Positions 1-8,151 of a DNA stretch of 16,100 bases are shown piece after piece. The stretch comes from CAZSGN01 sp964606415 (GTDB lineage: Bacteria > Bacteroidota > Bacteroidia > Bacteroidales > JBBRXJ01), in NCBI GenBank assembly GCA_964606415.1, contig CAZSGN010000030.1, forward strand, positions 1 to 16,100, given 5' to 3'. Made by a program: the position numbers and the translations under genes. Each line of letters opens with the position of its first letter. The first letter of the stretch is position 1. Under the pieces are notes generated by a model. The model searched no databases. It had not been told where the DNA came from and was given only the letters and a program-made list of their open reading frames with translations.

Positions 1-833
1 ATTTCAAGGACAGATACCCCATTTCCTGTACCCAAATTAAACACCTCAAAAGCCTTTTTATTCGAATTATTTATCAGTCGGTCAATAGCCACCACATGCG
101 CTTTAGCCAGATCAACAACATTAATATAGTCCCTGATGCAAGACCCGTCAGGTGTATTATAATCATCACCAAAAACCTTAAGTTCATCACGTATACCCAT
201 TGCAGTCTGGGTAATATAAGGAACAAGATTATCCGGGACACCAAGCGGCAATTCCCCAATATGACCGGAAGGATGGGCGCCAATAGGATTAAAATACCTT
301 AAAGAAATGGCATTCATCTTTTTAGTAGCGAGAATGGCATCCTGAATAATTTCTTCAGAAATTTGTTTTGTGTTACCATAAGGAGAAGTCGCTTTTTTAA
401 CAGGAGCATCTTCAGTCACAGGTAATTTATCAGGCTGCCCGTAAACAGTACAAGAGGAAGAAAAAACAATATTCGCAACCTCATACCGCTCCATATACTC
501 CAACAAGTTAATAAGTGTATTAAGATTATTCCGGTAATAATCAAGCGGTTTTTCAACAGACTCCCCAACCGCTTTAAAAGCAGCAAAATGAATAATTGCC
601 TCAAGTTTAGGATAACGTTTAAAAAAATGCTCAAGCGATTCTCTGTGTGTCAAATCAAATTGCTCAAAAAAAGGACGTTTACCAGTTATTTTTTCAATTC
701 CATCCAAAACCTCAATCTTTGAGTTGGAAAGATTATCGATGATGACCACTTCGTACCCACGGTTTATAAGCTCGACCGCGGTGTGAGAGCCAATATACCC
801 GGTACCACCTGTAACCAATATTAATTGTCCCAT
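1..833 (-). CDS. galE: UDP-glucose/UDP-GlcNAc 4-epimerase, GalE type (C-terminus beyond window)
   Basis: Extended short-chain dehydrogenase that interconverts UDP-Glc/UDP-Gal, and in some members UDP-GlcNAc/UDP-GalNAc, through a bound NAD. Translating the minus strand from the ATG at 831-833 gives MGQLILVTGGTGYIGSHTAV, a Rossmann GxxGxxG motif at residues 9-15. The family signature follows as FSSSCTVYG (about 124-132), then the catalytic YxxxK as YGNTK (Y152, K156), and later SLRYFNPIGAHPSG, all typical of GalE. About 277 codons lie in the window. The family is usually about 340 residues, so roughly 60 are cut off at the left edge, not lost by mutation. It starts only 9 bases after the stop of the 6-dehydrogenase gene, so it is probably the fifth gene of the sugar operon. 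That context allows a role on UDP-HexNAc or UDP-HexNAcA substrates. The family call is firm; substrate specificity is inference. Confidence 0.93.
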   Translation of the reverse strand, partial: MGQLILVTGGTGYIGSHTAVELINRGYEVVIIDNLSNSKIEVLDGIEKITGKRPFFEQFDLTHRESLEHFFKRYPKLEAIIHFAAFKAVGESVEKPLDYYRNNLNTLINLLEYMERYEVANIVFSSSCTVYGQPDKLPVTEDAPVKKATSPYGNTKQISEEIIQDAILATKKMNAISLRYFNPIGAHPSGHIGELPLGVPDNLVPYITQTAMGIRDELKVFGDDYNTPDGSCIRDYINVVDLAKAHVVAIDRLINNSNKKAFEVFNLGTGNGVSVLE

Positions 834-842
834 AATAAAATA

Positions 843-2132
843 TTAAAGACTTAAATAATCAATCTTATTAATTTCTCCTCTAAAAACACCTTTTACATCA
901 ACGAAAAGAGCTTTATCTCTACATAATTTCAAAAAATCATTTTCATTCCATTTCATATATTCCTGATGATTCACCGCAAGCACAACTGCATCATAACCTC
1001 CGGATGGTTCATTGATCAATTCAATATCATATTCTTGCTTCATCTGGGAATCATCAGCGTGAGGATCAATAACATCAACCTCTAACCCATAAGATATCAA
1101 TTCTCTTACCAAATCCACTACCTTGGAATTCCGGATATCGCTTACATTTTCTTTAAAAGTAGCCCCCATCACCAGCACTTTAGACTCTTTCAATACTTTA
1201 TCAAGAGCCACTAATCTTTTTACTGTTTGTTTAGCGAGGTATCCACCCATTGAATCATTAATAAATCGTCCTGCATTAATAATCTGTGCATGATAACCAA
1301 GTTTCTTTGCTTTATATGAAAGATAATAAGGATCAACACCAATGCAATGCCCACCTACAAGGCCGGGGAAAAATCTCAAAAAATTCCATTTTGTTCCTGC
1401 AGCCTCCAGAACCTCGTAGGTATTAATATCCATCCGGTTAAAAATAATGGACAGTTCGTTCATAAAGGCAATATTAATATCCCGTTGCGTATTTTCAATA
1501 ATTTTGGCAGCTTCAGCAACCTTTATCGAGCTGGCCCGGTGGACGCCAGCATCAATCACCAGTTCATAAACTTTTGCTATATCTTCGGCAGATTCATTAT
1601 CGCATCCTGAGGTAACTTTCACGATAGATGTTAAGGTATGTTTTTTATCTCCCGGATTAATCCGTTCCGGAGAAAAACCAACTTTAAAATCCTTTATATA
1701 TTTGAGTCCAGATTGATTTTCCAGGATGGGAACACATTCTTCCTCAGTACAGCCTGGATATACGGTAGACTCATATACCACATAATCTCCTTTATTCAAT
1801 ACTTCTCCCACTACTTCGGTAGCATAACTTAAAGGATTCAAATCGGGTAGATTATAATCATCTATTGGCGTTGGCACCGCTATAATATAAAAAGCAGCTT
1901 CTTTAAGATCATTCACATCGGCAGTAAAAGTAATATTGGCATTTTCAAACTCTTGCGGAGAGATCTCATTACTGGGATCAATACCTTTCTTCATCAGCTG
2001 AACCCGCTCTTCTTTAATGTCAAAGCCAATAACCTCTATTTTCTTTGCAAAAGCCAATGCGATGGGCAACCCCACATAACCCAATCCGATAACCGCGATT
2101 TTTTCTTTTCCGGCAATCAATTTATCATACAT
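843..2132 (-). CDS. wbpA: UDP-N-acetylhexosamine 6-dehydrogenase (TviB/WbpO-like, WbpA role)
   Basis: NAD-dependent nucleotide-sugar dehydrogenase, 429 aa, the normal family length. It oxidises C6 of a UDP-HexNAc to the carboxylate by a four-electron reaction with a thioester intermediate. The N-terminal Rossmann domain shows GLGYVG at residues 16-21. The central helical domain carries the catalytic lysine region EAAKIIENTQRD (K210). The nucleophilic cysteine is C263 in GGHCIGVDPYYL. A second Rossmann domain (about 315-429) begins near KVLVMGATFKENVSDIRNSK. The stretch TKWNFLRFFPGLVGGHCIGV is the form I associate with the TviB/VipA/WbpO branch rather than with Pseudomonas WbpA, so the symbol reflects the pathway role. 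It lies 12 bases after wbpB and 9 before galE. In this operon the likely reaction is UDP-GlcNAc to UDP-GlcNAcA. UDP-GalNAc as substrate is the main alternative, given the adjacent GalE-type epimerase. Confidence 0.9.
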   Translation of the reverse strand: MYDKLIAGKEKIAVIGLGYVGLPIALAFAKKIEVIGFDIKEERVQLMKKGIDPSNEISPQEFENANITFTADVNDLKEAAFYIIAVPTPIDDYNLPDLNPLSYATEVVGEVLNKGDYVVYESTVYPGCTEEECVPILENQSGLKYIKDFKVGFSPERINPGDKKHTLTSIVKVTSGCDNESAEDIAKVYELVIDAGVHRASSIKVAEAAKIIENTQRDINIAFMNELSIIFNRMDINTYEVLEAAGTKWNFLRFFPGLVGGHCIGVDPYYLSYKAKKLGYHAQIINAGRFINDSMGGYLAKQTVKRLVALDKVLKESKVLVMGATFKENVSDIRNSKVVDLVRELISYGLEVDVIDPHADDSQMKQEYDIELINEPSGGYDAVVLAVNHQEYMKWNENDFLKLCRDKALFVDVKGVFRGEINKIDYLSL

Positions 2133-2144
2133 AGAATATTTATT

Positions 2145-3101
2145 TTAACTATTATTTTTCAATAACGGATGAAACTCCCCTTTGATTCCAACAGGTTGAG
2201 CATTTCTTATAGTAAAAACCGTTTCAACAGAGCTTCTGGCATCCTCAAGAGAGAAACCATTACCTTTGAAAATTTCCTTGTACACTTCTGTATGAAGATC
2301 CGTGAATCCGCCACTAAACTCAATCTCTTCGCCATTTATCCGGATAGAACGATACGTTCTTTTCCCTTGTTTTTTCACCTCATCAGGAAGATTTTCATAA
2401 TCAAGGCTCAGATACCATCTTACCCGTGCTTTAGCCAGACTTAAATAGCCCGCAGCAGTAGATTTACTGGACTGGTGAACAATAATTTCTTTTACCTCGC
2501 CAAATATCCATGATAACATATCAAAAAAATGCACACCAATATTTGTGGCAATACCACCGGACTTCATCTCATCACCTTTCCATGAAAAATGATACCAACT
2601 TCCGCGACTGGTAATATATGAAAGATCAATATCATAAATCTTATCTTTAGGCCCCTCATCAATTTGCTTTTTTAAAGCCTGAATAGATGGATGTAAACGA
2701 AGTTGCAAGATATTATAAACCCTCTTTCCTGTTCTTTTCTCAAACTCCTGCAACGCATCAATATTCCAGGGGTTCAGCACCACAGGTTTTTCACAAATAG
2801 CGTCAGCCCCATTCCTTAAAGCAAATCGGATATGCGAATCATGAAGGTAATTTGGGGAACAAATGGTTACATAATCCACCGCGCTCCCCTCTCTTTTTAA
2901 TTTATCAACATGTCTGTCAAAACGTTCGAATTCAACAAAAAAATCGGCATCAGGAAAAAAACTATCAATAATTCCTACACTATCATTGGTATCAAGCGTA
3001 GCTAGTAAATTATTATTTGTTTCTTTGATGGCTTTTAAATGACGGGGAGCAATATACCCTGCCAATCCAATTAAGGCAAATTTATTTTTTCTTTCAGTCA
3101 T
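2145..3101 (-). CDS. wbpB: UDP-GlcNAcA 3-dehydrogenase (WbpB/WlbA family)
   Basis: Gfo/Idh/MocA-family NAD-dependent oxidoreductase, 318 aa. In the Pseudomonas and Bordetella pathways this enzyme oxidises the C3 hydroxyl of UDP-GlcNAcA to a ketone that the partner aminotransferase then uses. The N-terminal Rossmann domain has the family-typical motif ALIGLAGYIAPRHLKAIK (residues 9-26). CSPNYLHDSH (81-90) and the catalytic-lysine motif EKPVVLNPWNID (K105 in EKP, 104-106) follow. The C-terminal alpha/beta domain contains GGIATNIGVHFFDMLSW (H191, D194), where the conserved histidine of this family lies. The pattern GLAGYIAPRH with EKPVVLNPWNID points to the WbpB/WlbA subgroup rather than a generic Gfo/Idh protein. 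The gene is 27 bases downstream of wbpD and 12 upstream of the 6-dehydrogenase, so it is surely cotranscribed. The ATG at 3099-3101 is preceded on the coding strand by an A/T-rich leader without Shine-Dalgarno. Confidence 0.92.
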   Translation of the reverse strand: MTERKNKFALIGLAGYIAPRHLKAIKETNNNLLATLDTNDSVGIIDSFFPDADFFVEFERFDRHVDKLKREGSAVDYVTICSPNYLHDSHIRFALRNGADAICEKPVVLNPWNIDALQEFEKRTGKRVYNILQLRLHPSIQALKKQIDEGPKDKIYDIDLSYITSRGSWYHFSWKGDEMKSGGIATNIGVHFFDMLSWIFGEVKEIIVHQSSKSTAAGYLSLAKARVRWYLSLDYENLPDEVKKQGKRTYRSIRINGEEIEFSGGFTDLHTEVYKEIFKGNGFSLEDARSSVETVFTIRNAQPVGIKGEFHPLLKNNS

Positions 3102-3128
3102 AAAAAAAGGTTTTCAGGAAGCCCAAAA

Positions 3129-3713
3129 TTAGGAATTTATTTTGGTTACCTCTTGGTTTTGCAGCAAATATTTCTCCTTGCTTTCAGGACATTGCCCGAT
3201 TCCTTTCCCATCAAAGTTTAATTTATGCCCATACTCACTCATCCAACCCTTTTGCCTGCCAGGATTACCAACAATTAATGCATAAGGCTTCACATCCCTG
3301 GTCACTACAGTACCTGCACCTATAAAAGCAAACCTTCCTATTTCATTCCCACATACAATAGTCGCATTCGCACCAATAGTTGCTCCTTTTCTAACAAACG
3401 TTTTTTGATATTCATCCTGCCGGTTAACAGCACTCCGGGGATTAATTACATTAGTAAAGACCATTGAAGGACCAAGAAAAACATCATCCTCGCATATAAC
3501 CCCGGTATAAATAGAAACATTATTCTGAACTTTTACATTGTCTCCCAAAATTACACCGGAAGAGACCACAACATTCTGCCCCAGTTTACATCCAGACCCA
3601 ATAACTGCGCCAGTCATAATATGTGAAAAATGCCATATTTTGGTTCCTTCACCAATTTCACAATCAGCATCAATAACTGCCGTTTCATGTGCAAAAAAAT
3701 CATTATCCATCAT
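3129..3713 (-). CDS. wbpD: UDP-GlcNAc3NA N-acetyltransferase (WbpD/WlbB family)
   Basis: Acetyl-CoA-dependent transferase of the left-handed parallel beta-helix type, 194 aa. In the known pathway it acetylates the 3-amino group of UDP-GlcNAc(3NH2)A to give UDP-2,3-diacetamido-2,3-dideoxyglucuronic acid. Hexapeptide repeats run from about residue 12 to 150. The subgroup-typical stretch GEGTKIWHFSHI is at 21-32. A loop with FTNVINPRSA follows, then GAGTVVTRDVKPYALIVGNP, the usual end of the helix in sugar N-acetyltransferases. The start overlaps the end of wbpE: ATGATG at 3708-3713 lies within the last codons of wbpE, whose stop is 3703-3705, an 8-11 base overlap. This suggests translational coupling. 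Whether translation begins at the first or second ATG cannot be told. The short tail after GKGIGQCPESKEKY has no obvious function. Confidence 0.92.
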   Translation of the reverse strand: MMDNDFFAHETAVIDADCEIGEGTKIWHFSHIMTGAVIGSGCKLGQNVVVSSGVILGDNVKVQNNVSIYTGVICEDDVFLGPSMVFTNVINPRSAVNRQDEYQKTFVRKGATIGANATIVCGNEIGRFAFIGAGTVVTRDVKPYALIVGNPGRQKGWMSEYGHKLNFDGKGIGQCPESKEKYLLQNQEVTKINS

Positions 3714-4839
3714 AAAAAAAAGCTTTAATATGTTCAGTAATATAAGCTAGTTGTTCCTTTGTCAGATGAGGATGCATTGGTAATGACAAAACAGTCTCCG
3801 CCATCTTTTCAGCAACAGGGAAATCGCCTTTTTTATAGGAAAGATATGCAAAAGCCTCCTGCAAATGAAAAGGCACCGGGTAATATACCATAACAGGAAT
3901 CCCTTTCCCCTTAAGATATGTGATTAGATCATCCCTGTTCTCAGGCTTGTTAAGCTTAACGGTATATTGATGAAAGCCATGAGAAGAATAACTCATCCGG
4001 CGAGGCAGGGCAATAGTTTCAATATTTTTTAAATGATGATCGTAATAATCAGCCGCTTCCTGCCTGCGCTGGGTATATTCATCCAATTTTTTCAATTTCA
4101 CTCTTAAAATTGCAGCCTGCAAAGTATCCAAACGGGAATTAACTCCTATAAGAGCATGGTGATATTTTCGCTTTGTGCCATGATTTGCCAGAATTCTGGC
4201 TCGCTCCGCATATTCATCAACATTGGTATAAAGCGCCCCACCATCTCCCCATGTTCCGAGGTTTTTGGAAGGGAAAAAAGAAGTACACCCGATATTACCA
4301 ATTGTCCCGGTTTTAGCTTTTATGCCATCAGAAAAATGATAATCCGTTGCAACTGATTGGGCTGCATCTTCAATAACAAGCAGGTCATGACGTTTAGCTA
4401 TATTCATAATACTCTCCATATCGGCAGATTGGCCAAAAAGATGAACAGGAATAATAGCCCTTGTTTTTCTTGTAATCAATCCTTCAAGCTTTTCAACATC
4501 AATGTTAAAAGAATCAGAATAAATATCTGCAAAAACAGGTTTGAGACCAAGCAAGGCAATAACCTCTGCAGTAGCAATAAATGAAAAAACAGAGGTAATC
4601 ACCTCATCTCCGGGTTTCAAATCAGCTACCATCAATGCAAGCATTAGAGCATCAGTCCCATTACCACAGGTAATAACATGACGTACATTAAGATAATCAG
4701 CCAATTCATCCTGAAATGCTTTCACATCAGAACCATTAATAAAAGCAGATGTCCGGACTACCGAATGAATAGCTTTATCTATCTGATCTTTACTATCCTG
4801 GTATTGGGCATAAAGATCCACCATTTTTATTTCTTCCAT
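3703..4839 (-). CDS. wbpE: UDP-3-keto-GlcNAcA aminotransferase (WbpE/WlbC family)
   Basis: PLP-dependent sugar aminotransferase of the DegT/DnrJ/EryC1/StrS family, 378 aa, a normal length. It transfers the amino group of glutamate to C3 of the ketosugar made by WbpB. In characterised pathways the 2-oxoglutarate formed helps WbpB recycle its NADH. PLP-site signatures are visible: GNGTDALMLAL (residues 59-69, phosphate and ring contacts), VIEDAAQS (155-162, with D158 for the pyridine nitrogen) and SFFPSKNLGTWGDGGAL (187-203), where K192 is the Schiff-base lysine. HGTKRKYHHALIGVNSRLD (220-238) fits a family member binding a negatively charged nucleotide sugar. It is the first gene of the minus-strand sugar operon; the promoter must lie in 4840-5059. 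The ATG at 4837-4839 has an A/T-rich leader with no Shine-Dalgarno. The family is certain; substrate comes from the company of WbpA, WbpB and WbpD. Confidence 0.92.
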   Translation of the reverse strand: MEEIKMVDLYAQYQDSKDQIDKAIHSVVRTSAFINGSDVKAFQDELADYLNVRHVITCGNGTDALMLALMVADLKPGDEVITSVFSFIATAEVIALLGLKPVFADIYSDSFNIDVEKLEGLITRKTRAIIPVHLFGQSADMESIMNIAKRHDLLVIEDAAQSVATDYHFSDGIKAKTGTIGNIGCTSFFPSKNLGTWGDGGALYTNVDEYAERARILANHGTKRKYHHALIGVNSRLDTLQAAILRVKLKKLDEYTQRRQEAADYYDHHLKNIETIALPRRMSYSSHGFHQYTVKLNKPENRDDLITYLKGKGIPVMVYYPVPFHLQEAFAYLSYKKGDFPVAEKMAETVLSLPMHPHLTKEQLAYITEHIKAFFYDG

Positions 4840-5059
4840 AATAAAGTGTTTTCACGAAGATATCATTTTTAAAGCTTTTATAAACATCCCATTTAAGGAA
4901 AATAATAAACATCGGGACAAAAAACAAAAAATGGATTCTATTTTACTTTGTCTAAATAGAAATAATTAATATTGAAAGATGAGTCCAAAAGCAGAAAAGT
5001 TAAAAACAAAGTAAATCCATTCATTTTTTTTTAATTTTACACAACAGAAAAACATAAGC
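4840..5059. promoter_or_regulatory. Divergent intergenic region between sugar operon and SPOR-protein gene
   Basis: This 220-base, strongly A/T-rich gap must hold the promoters for both divergent units. I find no perfect TAnnTTTG box on either strand. Near matches are TATCTTCG on the minus strand (4855-4862, about 15 bases before the wbpE start), TTACTTTG on the plus strand (4943-4950), and the same octamer on the minus strand (5007-5014). The last two form an exact 8-bp inverted repeat, with flanking ATGGATT (4931-4937) and AATCCAT (5014-5020) as a second, offset matching pair. A long T run (5024-5032) lies just upstream of the SPOR gene. Assigning any of these as promoter is tentative. Confidence 0.35.
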
Positions 5060-6070
5060 ATGAATTTACAGGATGTCATTAAAAAGCTATTATTAAAACG
5101 TGGGCAAGTGTCCATACCCTATATTGGTGGTTGGATTATTAAACATACACCTTCTTATCCGGAACCAGCTAAAGGTCAATGGCAAGCACCTTCCAGTACT
5201 ATTCATTTTAATCCGCATTTAAAACACCCTGACGAAGAACAGGCAGAAGAAATTGCCACATTTCTGAATATTGACCCCAACGAGGCAGAAAAAAAACTAT
5301 TAACACTTTCTGATAAAATTCAGGAAACGTTGAATGCAGGTGATTCGTATATCTTCCCTGGAATCGGGACCCTTTCAAAGACCGAAGGGCAAATTACTTT
5401 TCAACAAGCTGATGACGCGATAACTACAGCAACATCCGGATTAAAGAACCTTACTGTTACGCCCCTAAAGAAATCTGCCCCCAATGCAATAACCCCTGGC
5501 CCGGATCCTTCCAAAGCACCCCCGGCCCCATCTTCGTCAAAAAAAGATAACTCCCAAACAAATGTCAAACAGACACTGACAAAAAAAGAAAATAACAAAA
5601 AAAAACGAATCTTCCCCCTTATTCTTATTCTTACTGCTTTAATTATTTTGTCAATAGGCTTGATTACATACTTAAACGAGTCTGATAAATCAGATCAAAC
5701 AACAGAAGATTACCAGATAAAAACACAACAAAACAAAGAGAAGACACCTGAAGAAGAAGTTCCCAAAGAGCAAGAAAAGCAAAAAGAAGAGATAACAGCC
5801 AAACAAGATTCTTTAGCTGTTGAGAAAAGTAAATACGCCCATTGTTCAAACTTCTATATTATAGCCGGAAGCTTTAAAAGTTACAATAACGCTCAATTAT
5901 TAAGCACCAAACTAAAATCAAAAGGACACAATACCGACATATTGCAAAGCAAAGACAACTACTTCCGGGTATCAATTCATCAGTTTAATGAGCGGGATCA
6001 AGCCCTTAAAAAGTTAAAGGAATTAAAACAAAACAAAGGTCATGACCACTTATGGTTACTAAGCCTTTAG
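5060..6070 (+). CDS. HU/CCDC81-like N-terminal, single-TM, SPOR-domain protein
   Basis: A 336-aa membrane protein of a type common in Bacteroidota. Residues 1-55 and about 58-120 resemble the two small HU/CCDC81-like domains found at the N-terminus of such proteins; DSYIFPGIGTLSK (95-107) recalls the HU 'PGFGTF' turn. A low-complexity Pro/Ser/Lys linker spans about 136-183. One transmembrane helix lies at about 184-205 (IFPLILILTALIILSIGLI), preceded by a run of lysines that predicts a cytoplasmic N-terminus. A Glu/Lys/Gln-rich, probably helical stalk follows (about 210-256). The C-terminal SPOR domain (262-336) includes FYIIAGSF and YFRVSI. SPOR domains bind denuded septal peptidoglycan, so a role at the division site is likely. 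The cytoplasmic part may self-associate or bind DNA, but neither can be shown here. Monocistronic, convergent with metG across 37 bases. Confidence 0.85.
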   Translation: MNLQDVIKKLLLKRGQVSIPYIGGWIIKHTPSYPEPAKGQWQAPSSTIHFNPHLKHPDEEQAEEIATFLNIDPNEAEKKLLTLSDKIQETLNAGDSYIFPGIGTLSKTEGQITFQQADDAITTATSGLKNLTVTPLKKSAPNAITPGPDPSKAPPAPSSSKKDNSQTNVKQTLTKKENNKKKRIFPLILILTALIILSIGLITYLNESDKSDQTTEDYQIKTQQNKEKTPEEEVPKEQEKQKEEITAKQDSLAVEKSKYAHCSNFYIIAGSFKSYNNAQLLSTKLKSKGHNTDILQSKDNYFRVSIHQFNERDQALKKLKELKQNKGHDHLWLLSL

Positions 6071-6107
6071 TTCACCTTTAAACAAAATCCACCAAGCACA
6101 ATTGCAA

Positions 6108-8147
6108 TTACCTGACCACTGAACCATTATTTATATTTTCGCCGGGCTGAATAAAATAAAGCCTTCCCTCCGGATTTTCAGCCATAAGTATCATGCCCCT
6201 GGATTCAATTCCCCTTATCTTTCTTGCTTCAAGGTTAACCAAAACACACACTTGCTGACCTATTATTTCTTCAGGATTAAAAAACTCAGCAATACCAGAA
6301 ACAACTGTTCTTTTATCTATGCCCGTATCCACAAGTAATTTCAACAATTTTTTTGTTTTAGGCACTTTCTCCGCTTCAATAATAGTTCCGAGCCTAATAT
6401 CCAGTTTGGAGAAATCATCAAAAGAAACATCCTCCTTCAAAGGCTCTATTGCTTTCTCAGGTTCTTCCGATTTTTTGATCAATTTATCCTTCTGTGCCTG
6501 AATAGTTTCATCCTCAATCTTCTGAAAAAGCAATTCAGGCTTATTAACCAAATGTCCTGGTTCGAGAATATCAACAGATCCGGACAATTCCCAGCTCATG
6601 TCTCCTCTACGGTTAATAAATGTACAGAGCTTGTCAGCAGTAAAAGGCATGAAAGGCTCAAGAACAATAGCTAAATTAGCGGTTATCTGAAGAGAAAGAT
6701 TAAGGATTGTTTTAACACGCTCCTTATCTGATTTGATTAGCAACCAGGGTTCCGTATCTGCCAAATATTTATTTCCTGCCCGGGCAATGTTCATTGCAGC
6801 CTTTAGTGCTTCCCTGAAACGGAAATGCTCCAGTTCATATTCAAGTTTATCTTTATTACTATTGATCTCATCGATCACTATTTTATCAAAATCCTTAATT
6901 TCATTTCTTTCCGGCACAATTCCATCAAAATATTTCTGGGTCAGAACTAAAGCGCGGTTAACAAAATTCCCAAGGATAGCAACCAATTCATTATTATTAC
7001 GATCCTGAAAATCCTTCCAGGTAAAATCATTATCCTTGGTTTCCGGAGCATTCGCTGTCAACACATACCTTAACACATCCTGTTTACCCGGAAAATCCTT
7101 TAAATATTCGTGCAACCAAACGGCCCAGTTTCTGGAAGTAGAAATTTTATCATTTTCCAGATTAAGAAATTCATTTGCAGGAACATTTTCCGGTAAAATA
7201 AAAGTTCCTTCTTTCTTTAACATACTTGGAAAGACAATACAATGAAAAACAATATTATCCTTACCAATAAAATGAACAAGGTTGGTTTTTTGATCTTTCC
7301 AATAAGGTTCCCAGTCAAATCCTTTCTCCTGAGCTAATTCTTTAGTTGCAGAGATGTATCCTATAGGAGCATCAAACCAGACATAAAGCACTTTGCCTTC
7401 TGCCTCCTGAAGGGGGATCGGCACTCCCCAGTCTAAATCACGACTTACGGCCCTGGGTTGCAATCCCTGATTGAACCACGATTTACACTGACCAATAACA
7501 TTTGGTTTCCATTCATTTTCTTTTTCACTTATCCATTCTTCGAGGAAAGGCTGATATCGATTCAAAGGCAAATACCAATGTTTTGTTTGTTTTAAGACAG
7601 GTTGACTGCCCGTAATAGCAGAAACAGGATAAATCAAGTCCGCAGGGTTCAAAGAGGTTCCGCAACTCTCACATTGATCCCCATACGCTTTGTCATAATT
7701 ACAATGCGGACAAGTACCAACGATATAGCGATCTGCCAAAAATTGTCCGGCTTCATCATCATAATACTGCTCAGAAGTTCTCTCAATAAATTCCCCCTTT
7801 TCATGTAAAGTATGAAAAAATTCAGAAGCAGTTTGGTAATGGGTAGGCGTTGTTGTACGGGAAAAAATATCAAAAGAAATACCCAGATCATCAAAAGAAT
7901 TCTTGATTATATGATGATATTTATCAACTATTTCTTTAGGGCTTACCTTTTCCTGCCTTGCCTTTATTGTGATAGGAACACCATGTTCATCCGTTCCGCA
8001 AATAAACAAAACATTTTCTTTCTTAAGACGTAAATACCTCACATAAATATCTGCGGGTACATAAACCCCGGCTAAATGACCAATATGAACAGGCCCGTTA
8101 GCATAAGGCAAAGCAGCAGTTACCAGATGACGCTCAAAATCCTTCAT
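6108..8147 (-). CDS. metG: Methionyl-tRNA synthetase with C-terminal tRNA-binding domain
   Basis: Class I aminoacyl-tRNA synthetase that charges tRNA-Met, 679 aa. The catalytic Rossmann domain has the HIGH motif at residues 21-24 (PYANGPVHIGHLAG). The connective peptide holds one four-cysteine zinc site: CPHCN (C146, C149) and CESCG (C159, C162). The KMSKS loop reads KISTS at 334-338, within ENDKISTSRNWAVW, a variant I regard as normal for this lineage. The anticodon-binding helical domain (about 395-540) follows. After a charged linker, an EMAP/Trbp-like OB-fold domain (about 576-679, from FDDFSKLDIRLGTIIEAEKV) supplies extra tRNA binding and dimerisation, as in long MetG proteins. Unusually for this genome, the ATG at 8145-8147 is preceded by a perfect Shine-Dalgarno AGGAGG (8153-8158). 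Essential housekeeping gene, transcribed alone. Confidence 0.98.
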   Translation of the reverse strand: MKDFERHLVTAALPYANGPVHIGHLAGVYVPADIYVRYLRLKKENVLFICGTDEHGVPITIKARQEKVSPKEIVDKYHHIIKNSFDDLGISFDIFSRTTTPTHYQTASEFFHTLHEKGEFIERTSEQYYDDEAGQFLADRYIVGTCPHCNYDKAYGDQCESCGTSLNPADLIYPVSAITGSQPVLKQTKHWYLPLNRYQPFLEEWISEKENEWKPNVIGQCKSWFNQGLQPRAVSRDLDWGVPIPLQEAEGKVLYVWFDAPIGYISATKELAQEKGFDWEPYWKDQKTNLVHFIGKDNIVFHCIVFPSMLKKEGTFILPENVPANEFLNLENDKISTSRNWAVWLHEYLKDFPGKQDVLRYVLTANAPETKDNDFTWKDFQDRNNNELVAILGNFVNRALVLTQKYFDGIVPERNEIKDFDKIVIDEINSNKDKLEYELEHFRFREALKAAMNIARAGNKYLADTEPWLLIKSDKERVKTILNLSLQITANLAIVLEPFMPFTADKLCTFINRRGDMSWELSGSVDILEPGHLVNKPELLFQKIEDETIQAQKDKLIKKSEEPEKAIEPLKEDVSFDDFSKLDIRLGTIIEAEKVPKTKKLLKLLVDTGIDKRTVVSGIAEFFNPEEIIGQQVCVLVNLEARKIRGIESRGMILMAENPEGRLYFIQPGENINNGSVVR

Positions 8148-8151
8148 GAAA

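Noticed and set aside
1347..1610. Open frames of 60-124 codons on the opposite strand of wbpA, wbpB, wbpE, metG and natB
   Set aside because: They lie wholly inside genes with strong family motifs on the other strand, have no recognisable domains, and their composition follows from the codon use of the real gene.
6100..6109. AATTGCAATT palindrome at the SPOR gene/metG junction as a terminator or operator
   Set aside because: A ten-base A/T-rich palindrome without a loop or T tract is expected by chance, and part of it lies in the metG coding end.
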